Of a DNA stretch of 64,000 nucleotides, positions 1 through 9,815 are shown piece by piece. Under the pieces are notes generated by a model that saw only the letters and a list, made by a program, of their open reading frames with translations, was not told where the DNA came from and did not search any database. Each line of letters begins with the position of its first letter. Position 1 is the first letter of the stretch. Source of the DNA: an uncultured Bacteroidaceae bacterium (GTDB lineage: Bacteria > Bacteroidota > Bacteroidia > Bacteroidales > Bacteroidaceae); the NCBI GenBank assembly GCA_905235565.1, contig CAJOLR010000002.1:18005-82004 (forward strand), written 5' to 3'. Position numbers and translations under genes: made by a program.

Positions 1-720
1 GCATCCAAGCCATACTATGCCATTGAGTATGTCCTGGCTGATAATGCGGCACAGGCACCCAGAAGGGCTCCGGGTTCAGTCACGGGCCGAAGCAACGCCG
101 TAAGCACCCAGGCTGTACGTAATGTGACATACGTAACCGGACTCTCAATTCTGTCGGCCAGCGGATCTTACTCTACGACCGCCACCAATCCGTCTGTATA
201 TCTGTATGCCGAGTTCTCACCGGTATCGGCCACTTACAAGACAGTCAGATGGGAGATTGTCTCCGGTACGGGACTGGCCACAATATCCGAAGAGGGACTC
301 CTTACCGCTACGGTTCCCAACCGCGGCGGTACGGTAACGGTACGTGCTACAGCTCTTGACGGATCGGGCATGAGCGCTACAAGGCAGATCTCAATCGGCA
401 GTATATCATGCTTCACCGTAACGTTCACAGACTGGGACGGTACTGTGATTGACGTCCAGACTGTAGAATCCGGACAGGGCGCAAGCCTGCCTGACGATCC
501 GTTCCGTGCAGGTTATAAGTTCACAGGTTGGGACAAGGATGTTTCGGCTGTAACCGGCGACATTACGGTCAAGGCCATCTATGTGACACAGACTGCAGTA
601 TATGGCGTCAAGTCCGACAGCACGGGCGGAGAATCCTATAAACTGCTTGATTCTGAAGGGAATATCTATTTGGTAACACCGTCAGGATTATACAATATGC
701 ACGGAGTACGGCTCAAATAA
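1..720 (+). CDS. C-terminal part of a secreted/surface protein with Ig-like (Big_2-type) and InlB B-repeat-like (Listeria-Bacteroides repeat) domains; 5' end outside window
   Basis: Frame of ORF 124-720 stays open to base 1 (ASKPYYAIEYVLADNAAQAPRR...). The motif VTFTDWDGTVIDVQTVESGQ...GYKFTGWDKDVSAVTGDITVKAIY is typical of an InlB B-repeat. Confidence 0.75.
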   Translation, partial: ASKPYYAIEYVLADNAAQAPRRAPGSVTGRSNAVSTQAVRNVTYVTGLSILSASGSYSTTATNPSVYLYAEFSPVSATYKTVRWEIVSGTGLATISEEGLLTATVPNRGGTVTVRATALDGSGMSATRQISIGSISCFTVTFTDWDGTVIDVQTVESGQGASLPDDPFRAGYKFTGWDKDVSAVTGDITVKAIYVTQTAVYGVKSDSTGGESYKLLDSEGNIYLVTPSGLYNMHGVRLK

Positions 721-783
721 TAGAGTGTAATTATGCAGGTTACGTTTTATTTGAGGTAAATTGCATCGTCAATACTATTTCAG

Positions 784-1854
784 ATGAGCATTATAATACC
801 TGTTTTCCTGATAGGTGTATCGGTATGCTGGTACCTGGTGAGGGCATTAGACCTTCTAAGGCTTCCGTCACCGTCCAGACTGCAGATGCTGCTGGGATTC
901 ATTTTCATCTGGTGGGGCGTTTCAACACTCAAGGATATTGTTATTTATCTGCCGGTAACCGATACTGCTGTTGTGTTGGACCATGTGTTTTACATAGACG
1001 GTTGCGGGGCTGTTACGTTTGCCCTGTTCCTTATGGAACTGACGTCACCTGGGTGGATAAGGCTCCGCCGTGTACTTTTGCTGTCGGCACCATTCCTGCT
1101 CTTCCTGCTGTTGCATTTCCTGTCTGATTCAAGTTTGCTGCATAAGGTCTTTACTGTATTCTTTGTGACATTTGCATGGCTTGCCGTCTTTTATGCTGTT
1201 TACAAGAGCCGAAAGTACAGGAAGGCCATCCAGGAGACCTACTCCAATCTGGATGACGTGGATATATCATGGATATGGAAGATTATCGCCGCATTCATTG
1301 TATGCCAGCATGTGTGGTGGGCCGTATCGGATAAACTTGATGTGCTGGCAGACTCATTCTACTATGTGAGTTCACTTGTATGCTGGTGTCTGGTAATGCG
1401 AGGAGTTAACCGTATGCGGGCGCTCAGATTGCCTGACTATCCGGGATATGACGGCAAGCAGGCATTAGCCGAACCTAAAACGGCCGAGACTCTGAACACA
1501 CGTAAGCGTACATCAGTACTGCATGGCCGGTTGGAGAAGCTAATGGAGGATGAGGAACTGTACACTAATCCGGACCTTACGCTCAGCAACCTGGTCGAGC
1601 GGCTTGGTACCAACCGTACATACCTGTCTGAATACATTTCAACAGAGCTTGGAACCACATTCTATGATTACGTTAACCGTCTGCGCATAGAACGCAAGGT
1701 GATACCTATGCTGCTTAACGGCAACAATAACTATTCGTTGGAGTACATCGCCGAGCAGGCAGGATTCAAGAGCCTGTCCACATTCCGCAGGGCATTCAAG
1801 AAACTTACAGGACATCTTCCGAGCGAGTATGTGCGCCTGAATTCCGGCAGCTGA
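784..1854 (+). CDS. AraC-family transcriptional regulator with N-terminal multi-TM region
   Basis: C-terminal double HTH (LTLSNLVERLGTNRTYLSEYISTELGTTFYDYVNRLRIERK...YSLEYIAEQAGFKSLSTFRRAFKKLTGHLPSEY); hydrophobic N-terminal half. Confidence 0.9.
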   Translation: MSIIIPVFLIGVSVCWYLVRALDLLRLPSPSRLQMLLGFIFIWWGVSTLKDIVIYLPVTDTAVVLDHVFYIDGCGAVTFALFLMELTSPGWIRLRRVLLLSAPFLLFLLLHFLSDSSLLHKVFTVFFVTFAWLAVFYAVYKSRKYRKAIQETYSNLDDVDISWIWKIIAAFIVCQHVWWAVSDKLDVLADSFYYVSSLVCWCLVMRGVNRMRALRLPDYPGYDGKQALAEPKTAETLNTRKRTSVLHGRLEKLMEDEELYTNPDLTLSNLVERLGTNRTYLSEYISTELGTTFYDYVNRLRIERKVIPMLLNGNNNYSLEYIAEQAGFKSLSTFRRAFKKLTGHLPSEYVRLNSGS

Positions 1855-2062
1855 GGCTGCGGTCAGTGAGCCTGGGCCAGGTACAGCTCTGACCATCCGG
1901 GTAAGGAGGGAAGGGCGGCTTTGAAATAACCGTCGGTCAGTGTCATCAATGTCACAGACTGTTTAGTCTATTGATGCATCCATCAACATCGCCCATTGAA
2001 AACTGTTCTTATCCGTTGTCAAATATTGTGGAAGATATAGGAATCTGTTCTTTTAATTACCT

Positions 2063-2070
2063 TATATTTG
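2063..2070 (+). promoter_or_regulatory. Bacteroidetes -7 box (TATATTTG) upstream of the esterase
   Basis: TAnnTTTG match 19 nt upstream of ATG 2089; the listed TTG start at 2068 lies inside this box. Confidence 0.6.
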
Positions 2071-2088
2071 CAAGATAAAGAGCAGAAG

Positions 2089-3630
2089 ATGAAAAGAATG
2101 GTTTGGGCTGCCCTGATGGCGGCGGTAATGTTGAGTTGTCAGGCGGATCCGTATGTGATACGCACTACAAACGGTAAGGTCCGTGGTTTTGACGAAGAGG
2201 GCACGATGGCATTCAAGGGTATTCCTTATGCCAGGGCCGAGCGTTGCATGCCACCTGCTCCGGTAGAGAAATGGGATACCATACTGGATTGTACCCAATG
2301 GGGACCTCAGTCATTGCAGGGCGGACGTATCCAACGCGGAAGCAGCGAGGACTGCTGTGTGCTGAATGTATGGACCTCAGACACCAAAGGCCGCAAACCG
2401 GTCATGTTCTGGTGCCACGGAGGCGGATTCGACTCGGGCACATCGGCCTGGAACCCCGGTATGGGTCTGGCCAAGAAGGATGTGGTTGTGGTAAGCCTTA
2501 ACCATCGGCTGAATATCATAGGATTCCTGGACCTTTCGGCCACCGGCGACCCCAAGTACAAGTACTCGGGCAATGTAGGCATGATGGATGCCGTCAAGGC
2601 CCTTGAGTGGGTGCGCGCCAATATCAGCCGTTTTGGAGGTGATCCCGATAACGTGACCATATTCGGTGAGTCAGGTGGCGGCGGCAAGGTGGGAACCCTG
2701 ATGTGCATGCCTGCAGCCAAGGGCCTCTTCCACAAGGCAATCATAATGAGCGGTACTATATTGAACGTCAATACCAAAGCCATGACCGAAGAGTTGGGGC
2801 TTGCGGTCCTTGACCAGTTGGGAATTCCGCACAATGAGCCTGACCGCATAAAGGACGTTCCTTATGACCAGCTTTATCAGGCAGGTCAGCGCGCTCTGGC
2901 AGCAAGCGTGGGCACTCGTACTCCGGGAACGCCTATCATGTGGGGGTTTGGTCCTACGCCCGATGGCGAAGTGCTGCTCCAGCAGCCTTTCCAGCCCGAT
3001 TTTGCAGATATTTCGAGTGATATACCTCTGGTAATAGGCACTACATTCAACGAGCTTCAGCGTAGTCAGTATAACCGTGTTATGACTCTGAATGAGGCCA
3101 AGGATGCGGTCCGTGACACATTCGGCGATGAGACCGATGCATACGCCGAGGCGTTAGCCAAGGCATGGCCGGATTATATTCCGCAGGACCTGCCGTCCAT
3201 AGACCCGCTTTTCCGTGCCAAGACTGTTATTACGGCCGATGCCGCATCGGCCTCCAAAAACGCTCCGGTCTATAACTATATGTTTACCTGGAAGTCTCCT
3301 TCCACACGTGTGTCGGCACATGGTGCAGAACTTAATTTCTGTTTCAACACCCTGCATCTGGCCGGGCGTGACCTGCCCAACCCGTCGGAGTCGGACAAGA
3401 TTCTGGCAGACCGTATGGCACAGTCATGGGCCAATTTTGCACACACCGGCAATCCTAATGTGGAGGGACTGCCTCAGTGGCATCCTTATACTATGGAAAA
3501 CGGCGAGTGCTTCATGTTCGGCCCGGAGATAGAGATTCGCCACAACTTTGACCGCGGGCTGCAGGAAATAATCAACCGTCATTGCTTTACCAAACTGGAT
3601 GCGTTCCGTGCCACGGGCTCATTAAGATAA
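2089..3630 (+). CDS. Type-B carboxylesterase (para-nitrobenzyl esterase family), putative lipoprotein
   Basis: FKGIPYA, GGGFDSG oxyanion region and GESGGGGKV nucleophile elbow; signal peptide MKRMVWAALMAAVMLSC. Start moved from 2068 to 2089. Confidence 0.9.
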   Translation: MKRMVWAALMAAVMLSCQADPYVIRTTNGKVRGFDEEGTMAFKGIPYARAERCMPPAPVEKWDTILDCTQWGPQSLQGGRIQRGSSEDCCVLNVWTSDTKGRKPVMFWCHGGGFDSGTSAWNPGMGLAKKDVVVVSLNHRLNIIGFLDLSATGDPKYKYSGNVGMMDAVKALEWVRANISRFGGDPDNVTIFGESGGGGKVGTLMCMPAAKGLFHKAIIMSGTILNVNTKAMTEELGLAVLDQLGIPHNEPDRIKDVPYDQLYQAGQRALAASVGTRTPGTPIMWGFGPTPDGEVLLQQPFQPDFADISSDIPLVIGTTFNELQRSQYNRVMTLNEAKDAVRDTFGDETDAYAEALAKAWPDYIPQDLPSIDPLFRAKTVITADAASASKNAPVYNYMFTWKSPSTRVSAHGAELNFCFNTLHLAGRDLPNPSESDKILADRMAQSWANFAHTGNPNVEGLPQWHPYTMENGECFMFGPEIEIRHNFDRGLQEIINRHCFTKLDAFRATGSLR

Positions 3631-3641
3631 GGCTAAACGAG

Positions 3642-4388
3642 ATGATAGTAGCTATAGTTCAGAACAATCCGTCAAAGGGTAATACAATAGCAAATCTGAC
3701 CGGTCTTGACCGCCTGATAGGTGACGGGTGCGGGGCCGATATCTACGTGTTGCCTGAGATGTTTGCCACGGGTCAGTACATTGACCCGCGTCAGGTTGTT
3801 CAGGCTATGGACGGAGAGATAGTTGAATGGATCCGCAACAAATCCGTCAAACTGGATGCTGCGGTGTGCGGAACACTTCCGGTCCTGGACAACGGTCATA
3901 CCTATAACCGTCTCTGTTTCTGCATGCCGGACGGTCAGATGGTTTGTTATGACAAGCACCACCTGTTTACATACTCCGGCGAGAGTGAGAATTTTACTCC
4001 CGGCAATGACAGGGTCGTGGTCAACTTCCGCGGACTCAGGATATTGCTGCTGATATGCTATGACCTGCGATTCCCGATTTTCAGCCGTAACAGGGATGAT
4101 TATGATGCCGTCATCTATCCATCCAACTGGCCCGATAAGCGAATACTGGCCTGGGATACGCTGTTGCGCGCCAGAGCTATCGAAAATCAGTGCTTTGTCA
4201 TCGGTGTAAACCGTTCTGGCAGCGATGAATTCGGTTTCTATCCCGGGCACAGTGCCATTATAGGGCCTTATGGAGATACAATCGTCCAGACAGACGAGTC
4301 TGCCGTTATGGTATCGGCCGAACTTGATATGGAGCGGCTATACAGGTTCCGTGCCAAGTTCCCGGTGCTTCAGGATGCTGATTTGTAA
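3642..4388 (+). CDS. Carbon-nitrogen hydrolase (nitrilase / omega-amidase family)
   Basis: MIVAIVQNN...LPEMFATGQY, DKHHLF, LLICYDLRFP (catalytic Cys), YPSNWP. Start moved from 3582 to 3642. Confidence 0.88.
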   Translation: MIVAIVQNNPSKGNTIANLTGLDRLIGDGCGADIYVLPEMFATGQYIDPRQVVQAMDGEIVEWIRNKSVKLDAAVCGTLPVLDNGHTYNRLCFCMPDGQMVCYDKHHLFTYSGESENFTPGNDRVVVNFRGLRILLLICYDLRFPIFSRNRDDYDAVIYPSNWPDKRILAWDTLLRARAIENQCFVIGVNRSGSDEFGFYPGHSAIIGPYGDTIVQTDESAVMVSAELDMERLYRFRAKFPVLQDADL

Positions 4389-4515
4389 CCTTACACCGGA
4401 TGATGCCCGCCGCGCCATCCGGATAAATATCAAGACCCAGCTGCTGATGATTGTAATTTGCGCAGTAGGGATTGCGCATTAGTGACAGTCCAAGCGTCCC
4501 TTCGTGCCGGGCGCC

Positions 4516-5718
4516 CTAATTCGCAACTGTGATGCTGTTTTTTAGTTTCAGGATACGGCGCACACTCTGGTTAATGCGCTCCTCGGTGAGCGTTCCCTTC
4601 CGGACGGCAGCCACAACAGCATCAAACGCCTCCACAAAATTCTGAGGGCCGAGCACAATGTCCACGCCGGCCAGGATGCAACCCACAGCAGCCTCCGCAT
4701 TGCCGTACTGCTGGGTGATAGCGCCCATCTCCATTGCATCAGTAATGATAATATTTTGATAACCGAGCTCTTTGCGCAGTTTGTCCTTCAGTATGACCGA
4801 TGACATGGTAGACGGAATGTCCGATCCGATCACATTGGGCGCGGCAATATGTGCCGTCATAATGAGCTGGCATCCCCATTTGATGCCCGCCTTAAATGTA
4901 ATCATCTCACAATCAAGCATCTGGGACCAAGTCTTAGGTGTGCTGGCATAACCAAAATGCGTGTCGGCTTTGGTATCGCCGTGCCCTGGAAAATGCTTCA
5001 TGCAGCCGGTGATACCGGCATCTTTCAGTCCCTGCAGGTAATTTGTAACCATGGAGGCTGCCACAGCCGGATCATCGCTGAAAGCGCGGGCGCCGATAAC
5101 GATATTATCCGGATTGGTATTGACATCGGCCACCGGAGCAAAGTCTATATCAAAACCGTAGCGCTTCAGGTAAGTGCCTATGGTATTACCGCATTCGTAT
5201 GCATTGGCGGGATTACCTGTGGCACCAATCGAACCCATTGACTCATAGGTCTTCACATTAAAATTGCTATTGTGTCCGATACGGGCCACACGGCCGCCCT
5301 CCTCATCGATGCAGAGCAGGGGAGAGCCTTTAAGACTCCTTATCTGAGGGATGAACTCCTCCAGCTGGGCTTCGTCCTCAATGTTGTGCGCATATAGTAT
5401 GATGCCGCCTACAGGATAATCCTGGTTCACAGCCCGCATCGTAGCATTCACAGCCTGCAGTTTGATATCTGCAAGACTGACTACGCTGGCATCGATACCG
5501 CCCGACTGATTGAAATGTATGGTCGTGTCAAGGCACTCGGGCCGCACATAGAACATCTGTCCTACCTTCTCGCGAAGCGTCATCTGCCGCAGTTGCGCAT
5601 CAATTTCATCCTCTTGCGTTTCAATGACTTCATCATCGTCGTTTGAGCACGATGTCAAGAATGTAAAGCCGCAGAATGACAGGATGGCGGCAAGCATCCA
5701 CAGTTTCAGTTTCTTCAT
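4516..5718 (-). CDS. Glycoside hydrolase family 3 N-terminal domain lipoprotein (beta-N-acetylhexosaminidase-like)
   Basis: LREKVGQMF, CIDEEGGRVARI, DFAPVADVN, KHFPGHGDTKADTHFG motifs typical of NagZ-type GH3; lipobox FLTSC. Confidence 0.88.
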   Translation of the reverse strand: MKKLKLWMLAAILSFCGFTFLTSCSNDDDEVIETQEDEIDAQLRQMTLREKVGQMFYVRPECLDTTIHFNQSGGIDASVVSLADIKLQAVNATMRAVNQDYPVGGIILYAHNIEDEAQLEEFIPQIRSLKGSPLLCIDEEGGRVARIGHNSNFNVKTYESMGSIGATGNPANAYECGNTIGTYLKRYGFDIDFAPVADVNTNPDNIVIGARAFSDDPAVAASMVTNYLQGLKDAGITGCMKHFPGHGDTKADTHFGYASTPKTWSQMLDCEMITFKAGIKWGCQLIMTAHIAAPNVIGSDIPSTMSSVILKDKLRKELGYQNIIITDAMEMGAITQQYGNAEAAVGCILAGVDIVLGPQNFVEAFDAVVAAVRKGTLTEERINQSVRRILKLKNSITVAN

Positions 5719-5727
5719 CGTTATATA

Positions 5728-5866
5728 CTATTTCAGGTAATCCCGCAGGTTGATTGTGCCGGCATCGCTCTCAATATTCAGTGCCGGAACAGACTCCACC
5801 ATCCTTGCGGCATCCGCCCGACAGCACCATCATGATTGCTGCCGATATCAATATTGTACGTTTCAT
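5728..5866 (-). pseudogene. Remnant of a small lipoprotein gene (N-terminal signal/lipobox followed by a tail in another frame)
   Basis: ATG 5866 gives MKRTILISAAIMMVLSGGCRKDGGVCSGTEY*. A different frame continues DAARMVESVPALNIESDAGTINLRDYLK* up to 5728, next to the GH3 start. Confidence 0.4.
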
Positions 5867-5888
5867 GAAACAAAAGTACAAAAATGTG

Positions 5889-6281
5889 TCATTCCAGCAG
5901 CATTCTGATATCTGCAATGATTTGCAGATCGGCCGGCAGCCACTCCACGCTGTCCAGCTGGCGGGCCGATAACCAGCGCGCCGCCTCATGCTCCTTGAGC
6001 GTAAGCTGGCCGCTCTCAACATGACACCAGTAGCAGTGCATGGTCAGATGAAACTGTGGATAATCCCACTCAATGGTCCTGACCGGCCGCTCCACGACAA
6101 TGCGGGTCTCCAGCTCCTCCCAGATCTCACGCTCCAGTGCTTGCCCGGGACTCTCACCCGGCTCCATCTTGCCGCCCGGAAACTCCCACAGGTCCTTAAA
6201 GTCACCGTACCCCCGCTGCGTGGCGAATATCCGCCCGTCGGCATCGTGAATTATTGCGGCTGCTACCTCAATCTGCTTCAT
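5889..6281 (-). CDS. NUDIX hydrolase, MutT-like (8-oxo-dGTP diphosphatase family)
   Basis: NUDIX box GGKMEPGESPGQALEREIWEEL; N-terminus MKQIEVAAAIIHDADGRIFATQRG. Confidence 0.9.
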   Translation of the reverse strand: MKQIEVAAAIIHDADGRIFATQRGYGDFKDLWEFPGGKMEPGESPGQALEREIWEELETRIVVERPVRTIEWDYPQFHLTMHCYWCHVESGQLTLKEHEAARWLSARQLDSVEWLPADLQIIADIRMLLE

Positions 6282-6403
6282 ATTCCAACCGCTTCAAGCC
6301 ACCGCTCAATCTCATACAGTGTCGCTCCGGCCGTATCGGCCAGCTTGCGTGCCACCGACTCTGTCGTGCCAGTGGCCGGAAAATATGCTACTAAAGTTTT
6401 CAT
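6278..6403 (-). pseudogene. Flavodoxin remnant (internal deletion), 41 codons
   Basis: Minus-strand translation MKTLVAYFPATGTTESVARKLADTAGATLYEIERWLEAVGI*. The N-terminus is the flavodoxin FMN-phosphate loop (T/S-x-T-G-T-T); the core is missing. Stop overlaps the mutT-like start (ATGA). Confidence 0.65.
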
Positions 6404-6407
6404 GTTT

Positions 6408-6415
6408 CAAAAATA
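6408..6415 (-). promoter_or_regulatory. -7 box TATTTTTG upstream of the flavodoxin remnant
   Basis: TAnnTTTG on the minus strand, 4 nt before ATG 6403. Confidence 0.5.
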
Positions 6416-6445
6416 CAAAAAAATGACGCAAAGGGGTCAATTGTA

Positions 6446-6793
6446 TCATTTGGGGTGGTGGGCTGCCCAGAAGTCAGCGGCGGCCTGCATGCAATCGCAG
6501 AGCGCCTTATTCACCTCCTCCCAGTTGTCATCATTGATCTCGATGGTAGGATTCTCAGGAGTTCCGCCACCGGTCTGGATGACGTAGAAATCCGTGCGTC
6601 CATCGGCATAAACCACATACTCCTGCCGCTTGTTAAGCTCCGCCATAATCTCATCCTTCCGATCCGGAGGGGTAGGGATAATCTGACAGTTCATCCAAGG
6701 ATACTCGTTGGCCGTCAGCAGCGGGTATTTGTTGCCGTATGGGCCTGTGATTTGGGTTGTGGTGAAGGTGTATTTAGGTATATCTACGTGAAT
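6446..6793 (-). pseudogene. Hypothetical protein gene, apparently 5'-truncated at the edge of the restriction-modification island
   Basis: Frame is open from stop 6794-6796 to 6446 (IHVDIPKYTFTTTQITGPYGNKYPLLTANEYPWMNCQIIPTPPDRKDEI...) with no ATG/GTG/TTG before 6694; it overlaps the vsr 3' end. Confidence 0.5.
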
Positions 6794-7230
6794 TTAAGCA
6801 GGTTGGTATTTAAGGAATGCTCAACTTGACGCATGCTATTGTCAAGAACAGTTTTCTTAAGCTGACATTCCCATATCACAACAACCTGCCAGCCAGCATC
6901 ATGCAGGGCCTTGTATTCCTGCTGGTCGCGCTCGCGGTTACGCTTCACCTTTGCCATCCAGAAATCAGTGTTGCTTTTAGGTACAGAATATAGGCTGCAA
7001 CACTCATGCCCGTGCCAGAAGCATCCATTCACGAATATGGCAGTGCGGTACTTGCGCAGCACAATGTCCGGCTTCCCCGGCACGCTCTTCACGTTAAGCC
7101 GATACCTATACCCGTGACTCCACAGCCAATGCCTGACCAGCAGTTCCGGCTTAGTGGCCTTACCGCGAATCCTTGACATGCAGTAGTGCCGTTGCTGTGG
7201 GGTCAAAACATCCGGCATTTCACAAATCAA
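6784..7230 (-). CDS. vsr: Very short patch repair endonuclease (Vsr)
   Basis: RHYCMSRIRGKATKPELLVRHWLWSHGYRYRLNVKSVPGKPDIVLRKYRTAIFVNGCFWHGHEC...FWMAKVKRNRERD: canonical Vsr motifs. Confidence 0.95.
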   Translation of the reverse strand: MICEMPDVLTPQQRHYCMSRIRGKATKPELLVRHWLWSHGYRYRLNVKSVPGKPDIVLRKYRTAIFVNGCFWHGHECCSLYSVPKSNTDFWMAKVKRNRERDQQEYKALHDAGWQVVVIWECQLKKTVLDNSMRQVEHSLNTNLLKFT

Positions 7231-8420
7231 ATGATATAATATTTAGGCAGAGATTCTTGTTTCTTCCTTACCATCTGGATGAATCCAGTCAAATCACTGA
7301 TGGACGGTTGGTATTCAATAGGGAAAGACGAAATATATTGACGTGGAACCACAAGAGTTAATCTGGAATCCTGCATCTCTTTAAGCTGGTTTTTGGAAAC
7401 TCCTTGTTGTAACGTGAAGAGGTATTTTGTATCAACTCTGTCTGCCTCCGAAAGAACCTGGCGCCATCGGTCCTTGCATGTTGTCTTTGCTCCTAAAACC
7501 ACAAGATCGTCTGCCGGGAAATGAAGGTTATGATAACATTCAGAATTAGGGAACAGGAAGTCTGGCTTTTTGTTGTCCTCTGTTATAGCTTGTTCCTCAA
7601 AAACAAGCTCATTGTGCGTGAATATGTCTGCCAAATGATGCTCCAGAGATTTGCCCGCACGTGATTTACGGCGGTTAAGCACTTCGTTCGCTATCTTTAC
7701 GAAAGAATCAATGCTGTTAAAAGGATGGGATATCACATCTGAATAGACTTTCTCTTCCATATATTTGAAAAGACGATATTCGGTGTCAACCCAGCTTAAC
7801 AACATTTCATCGGGTTTAGCCTTGAGTGCCCCTTCTGATATTCTATACGCTTCATTGAAACATTCTCTTGCACCTTGTGCCATCTGGCGTGTTTCGGGGA
7901 AGTGGCTGTATTGAGCAACAAACTGTTGGAGCAGGTGGTCAATTTTATCGTCAGGTTTAACATTACCTGCTACATCAATAATCTGATTGGTTTCTCCAGG
8001 AGAAAGATTGAAACTTGCAAAGAAATCATCAATATCATCATCCGAACTAAGCACATAACCCACATAGTCCTCCTCAGTGAATTTTGCTATTATCAGTAGA
8101 TCACCAACATTGTCATCCTGCAAGAATGGAAAGCCACGGCCAAAACGGGTTACACGGTATTCATTGCGTGTACCCTGACCATAATACTTCATACAGCTAT
8201 CCGTGGTAAAATCGTCCTGCCATTTGATCTGCACTATCTTTTCCTTGTTCTCTCCTTTACGTCCGGGCTCTTCAAACAACAACCTGGATGCACATTTAGG
8301 AATATAGAATCCGGCTTGGTGACTGCCTGTAGTGCCTGTGTCATTTCCAGTTATATAACGGCACCACGCAGCTTTTGATTGCTGCACGCTACGGATTGCA
8401 GAGTTCAGTATTTCACTCAT
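7227..8420 (-). CDS. Type II restriction endonuclease, EcoRII family (N-terminal effector domain and C-terminal PD-(D/E)xK domain)
   Basis: [17 protein letters not shown] (EcoRII-N), [50 protein letters not shown] (EcoRII-C catalytic region). Confidence 0.93.
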   Translation of the reverse strand: MSEILNSAIRSVQQSKAAWCRYITGNDTGTTGSHQAGFYIPKCASRLLFEEPGRKGENKEKIVQIKWQDDFTTDSCMKYYGQGTRNEYRVTRFGRGFPFLQDDNVGDLLIIAKFTEEDYVGYVLSSDDDIDDFFASFNLSPGETNQIIDVAGNVKPDDKIDHLLQQFVAQYSHFPETRQMAQGARECFNEAYRISEGALKAKPDEMLLSWVDTEYRLFKYMEEKVYSDVISHPFNSIDSFVKIANEVLNRRKSRAGKSLEHHLADIFTHNELVFEEQAITEDNKKPDFLFPNSECYHNLHFPADDLVVLGAKTTCKDRWRQVLSEADRVDTKYLFTLQQGVSKNQLKEMQDSRLTLVVPRQYISSFPIEYQPSISDLTGFIQMVRKKQESLPKYYII

Positions 8421-9699
8421 AACCGTTAATGGTTTTAATTATTTGTTCAGAAACAGCGGTAATCAAAGGTACTATAACAGAATTACCGCATTGTCTGTAA
8501 GCCTGTACATCTGAGACCTGACTGAGTTTATAAGAATCAGGATATCCCATTAGTCTTGCGCATTCTCTGGGTGACAACCTTCTCGGATTCTTACCCTTAC
8601 CTTGTGGAATAAGTATCTCAGAACCATCTTTGTAGTAACGGGCACTAAGAGTTCTGGCTATTCCGTTCAAGTCAACAAGACCATAGCCGAATCCGTTTCC
8701 TTTCTCACGATGCTTTTCTGCATAGTTCTGCAGATATGTCCACAGTTTATCACTCAGAGTGTATTTTGAATCAATATTGGGCTCTAATATTTCTTTAACA
8801 CAACGTGTAGCTTCATGTTGTTCCGGGAACTCAAACTTCTCTTCGCCATGGAATATATCCTTGTTGAATCCCACAATCATTATACGCTCACGGTGCTGTG
8901 GTACATATGTCTGCCCATCCATCACTTTATAGTGAATTGAATAATTCAATTCTTCCAGTGTTTCACGAATAACCTTGAATGTGTTACCTTTATCATGTGA
9001 AGTCAGGTTCTTTACATTTTCCAGGTAAAACGCTTTAGGGCGATGGCGGCTTATAATATCGGCAACATCAAAGAAGAGTGTTCCTTGGGTTTTGTCTTTG
9101 AATCCGGTCTCTCTGCCAAGACTATTCTTTTTTGAGACTCCGGCAATTGAGAATGGCTGGCAGGGAAAACCTGCGCAGAGTATATCAAATGACTTGGGTA
9201 TGAAACGCTTTGTGGACTGTTTGGTAATATCACCAAACGGAACCTCACCAAAATTGGCAAAGTATGTTTTTTGAGCATACTTGTTCCATTCTGATGAAAA
9301 CACGCATTTTCCGCCTTGCGCCTGCATGGCTAGGCGAAAACCACCCATACCAGCAAACAAATCTATAAAAGTGAAGTTATAGGGTTTAGGATCTGGGAAT
9401 GGAACTTTAAAGAAATCTGAGAAGAAAGGTGACATAGCCCAATCATCAGCTACACCTTTTTCAAAGTCAAACTTCTTTTCTCCATCTTCAATGTCCAGAC
9501 TGTCAAAATAATCACGTATCGCGATGAGTATGTCATTGCGTATTTCTTCTGTTTCCTCGGTATCAGCTGTATCAAAGAATCCATTATGCAAATACTGGCT
9601 TAATACGGCCATATTGTTATCAAGGGAAGTCTCGCCGTATATTTTAACGCCAGATTCTGTTATCTCCTCCGGAAAATCAACTACACTAACTTTTTTCAT
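8413..9699 (-). CDS. dcm: DNA (cytosine-5-)-methyltransferase
   Basis: [15 protein letters not shown] (motif I), [11 protein letters not shown] (motif IV), YLENVKNL (motif VI), [11 protein letters not shown] (VIII), GNSVIVPL (X). Confidence 0.95.
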   Translation of the reverse strand: MKKVSVVDFPEEITESGVKIYGETSLDNNMAVLSQYLHNGFFDTADTEETEEIRNDILIAIRDYFDSLDIEDGEKKFDFEKGVADDWAMSPFFSDFFKVPFPDPKPYNFTFIDLFAGMGGFRLAMQAQGGKCVFSSEWNKYAQKTYFANFGEVPFGDITKQSTKRFIPKSFDILCAGFPCQPFSIAGVSKKNSLGRETGFKDKTQGTLFFDVADIISRHRPKAFYLENVKNLTSHDKGNTFKVIRETLEELNYSIHYKVMDGQTYVPQHRERIMIVGFNKDIFHGEEKFEFPEQHEATRCVKEILEPNIDSKYTLSDKLWTYLQNYAEKHREKGNGFGYGLVDLNGIARTLSARYYKDGSEILIPQGKGKNPRRLSPRECARLMGYPDSYKLSQVSDVQAYRQCGNSVIVPLITAVSEQIIKTINGYE

Positions 9700-9721
9700 T
9701 TTGTTTTGAATGTCTGAAACG

Positions 9722-9729
9722 CAAATTTA
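9722..9729 (-). promoter_or_regulatory. -7 box TAAATTTG of the restriction-modification operon
   Basis: TAnnTTTG on the minus strand, 22 nt upstream of the dcm ATG. Confidence 0.5.
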
Positions 9730-9815
9730 CAAAAAAGCTTCAATGAGACCCCAGACAGAAGTCATGACATATCAACAGTTTTCTCTATCGTAAAACGACC
9801 TACGGTTTTCAGGTA

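Noticed and set aside
1855-2060. Small dyads (ttgatgcatccatcaa, gactgtttagtc) in the AraC-esterase spacer
   Set aside because: Arms of only 4-6 nt, within chance expectation; no clear terminator or operator pattern.
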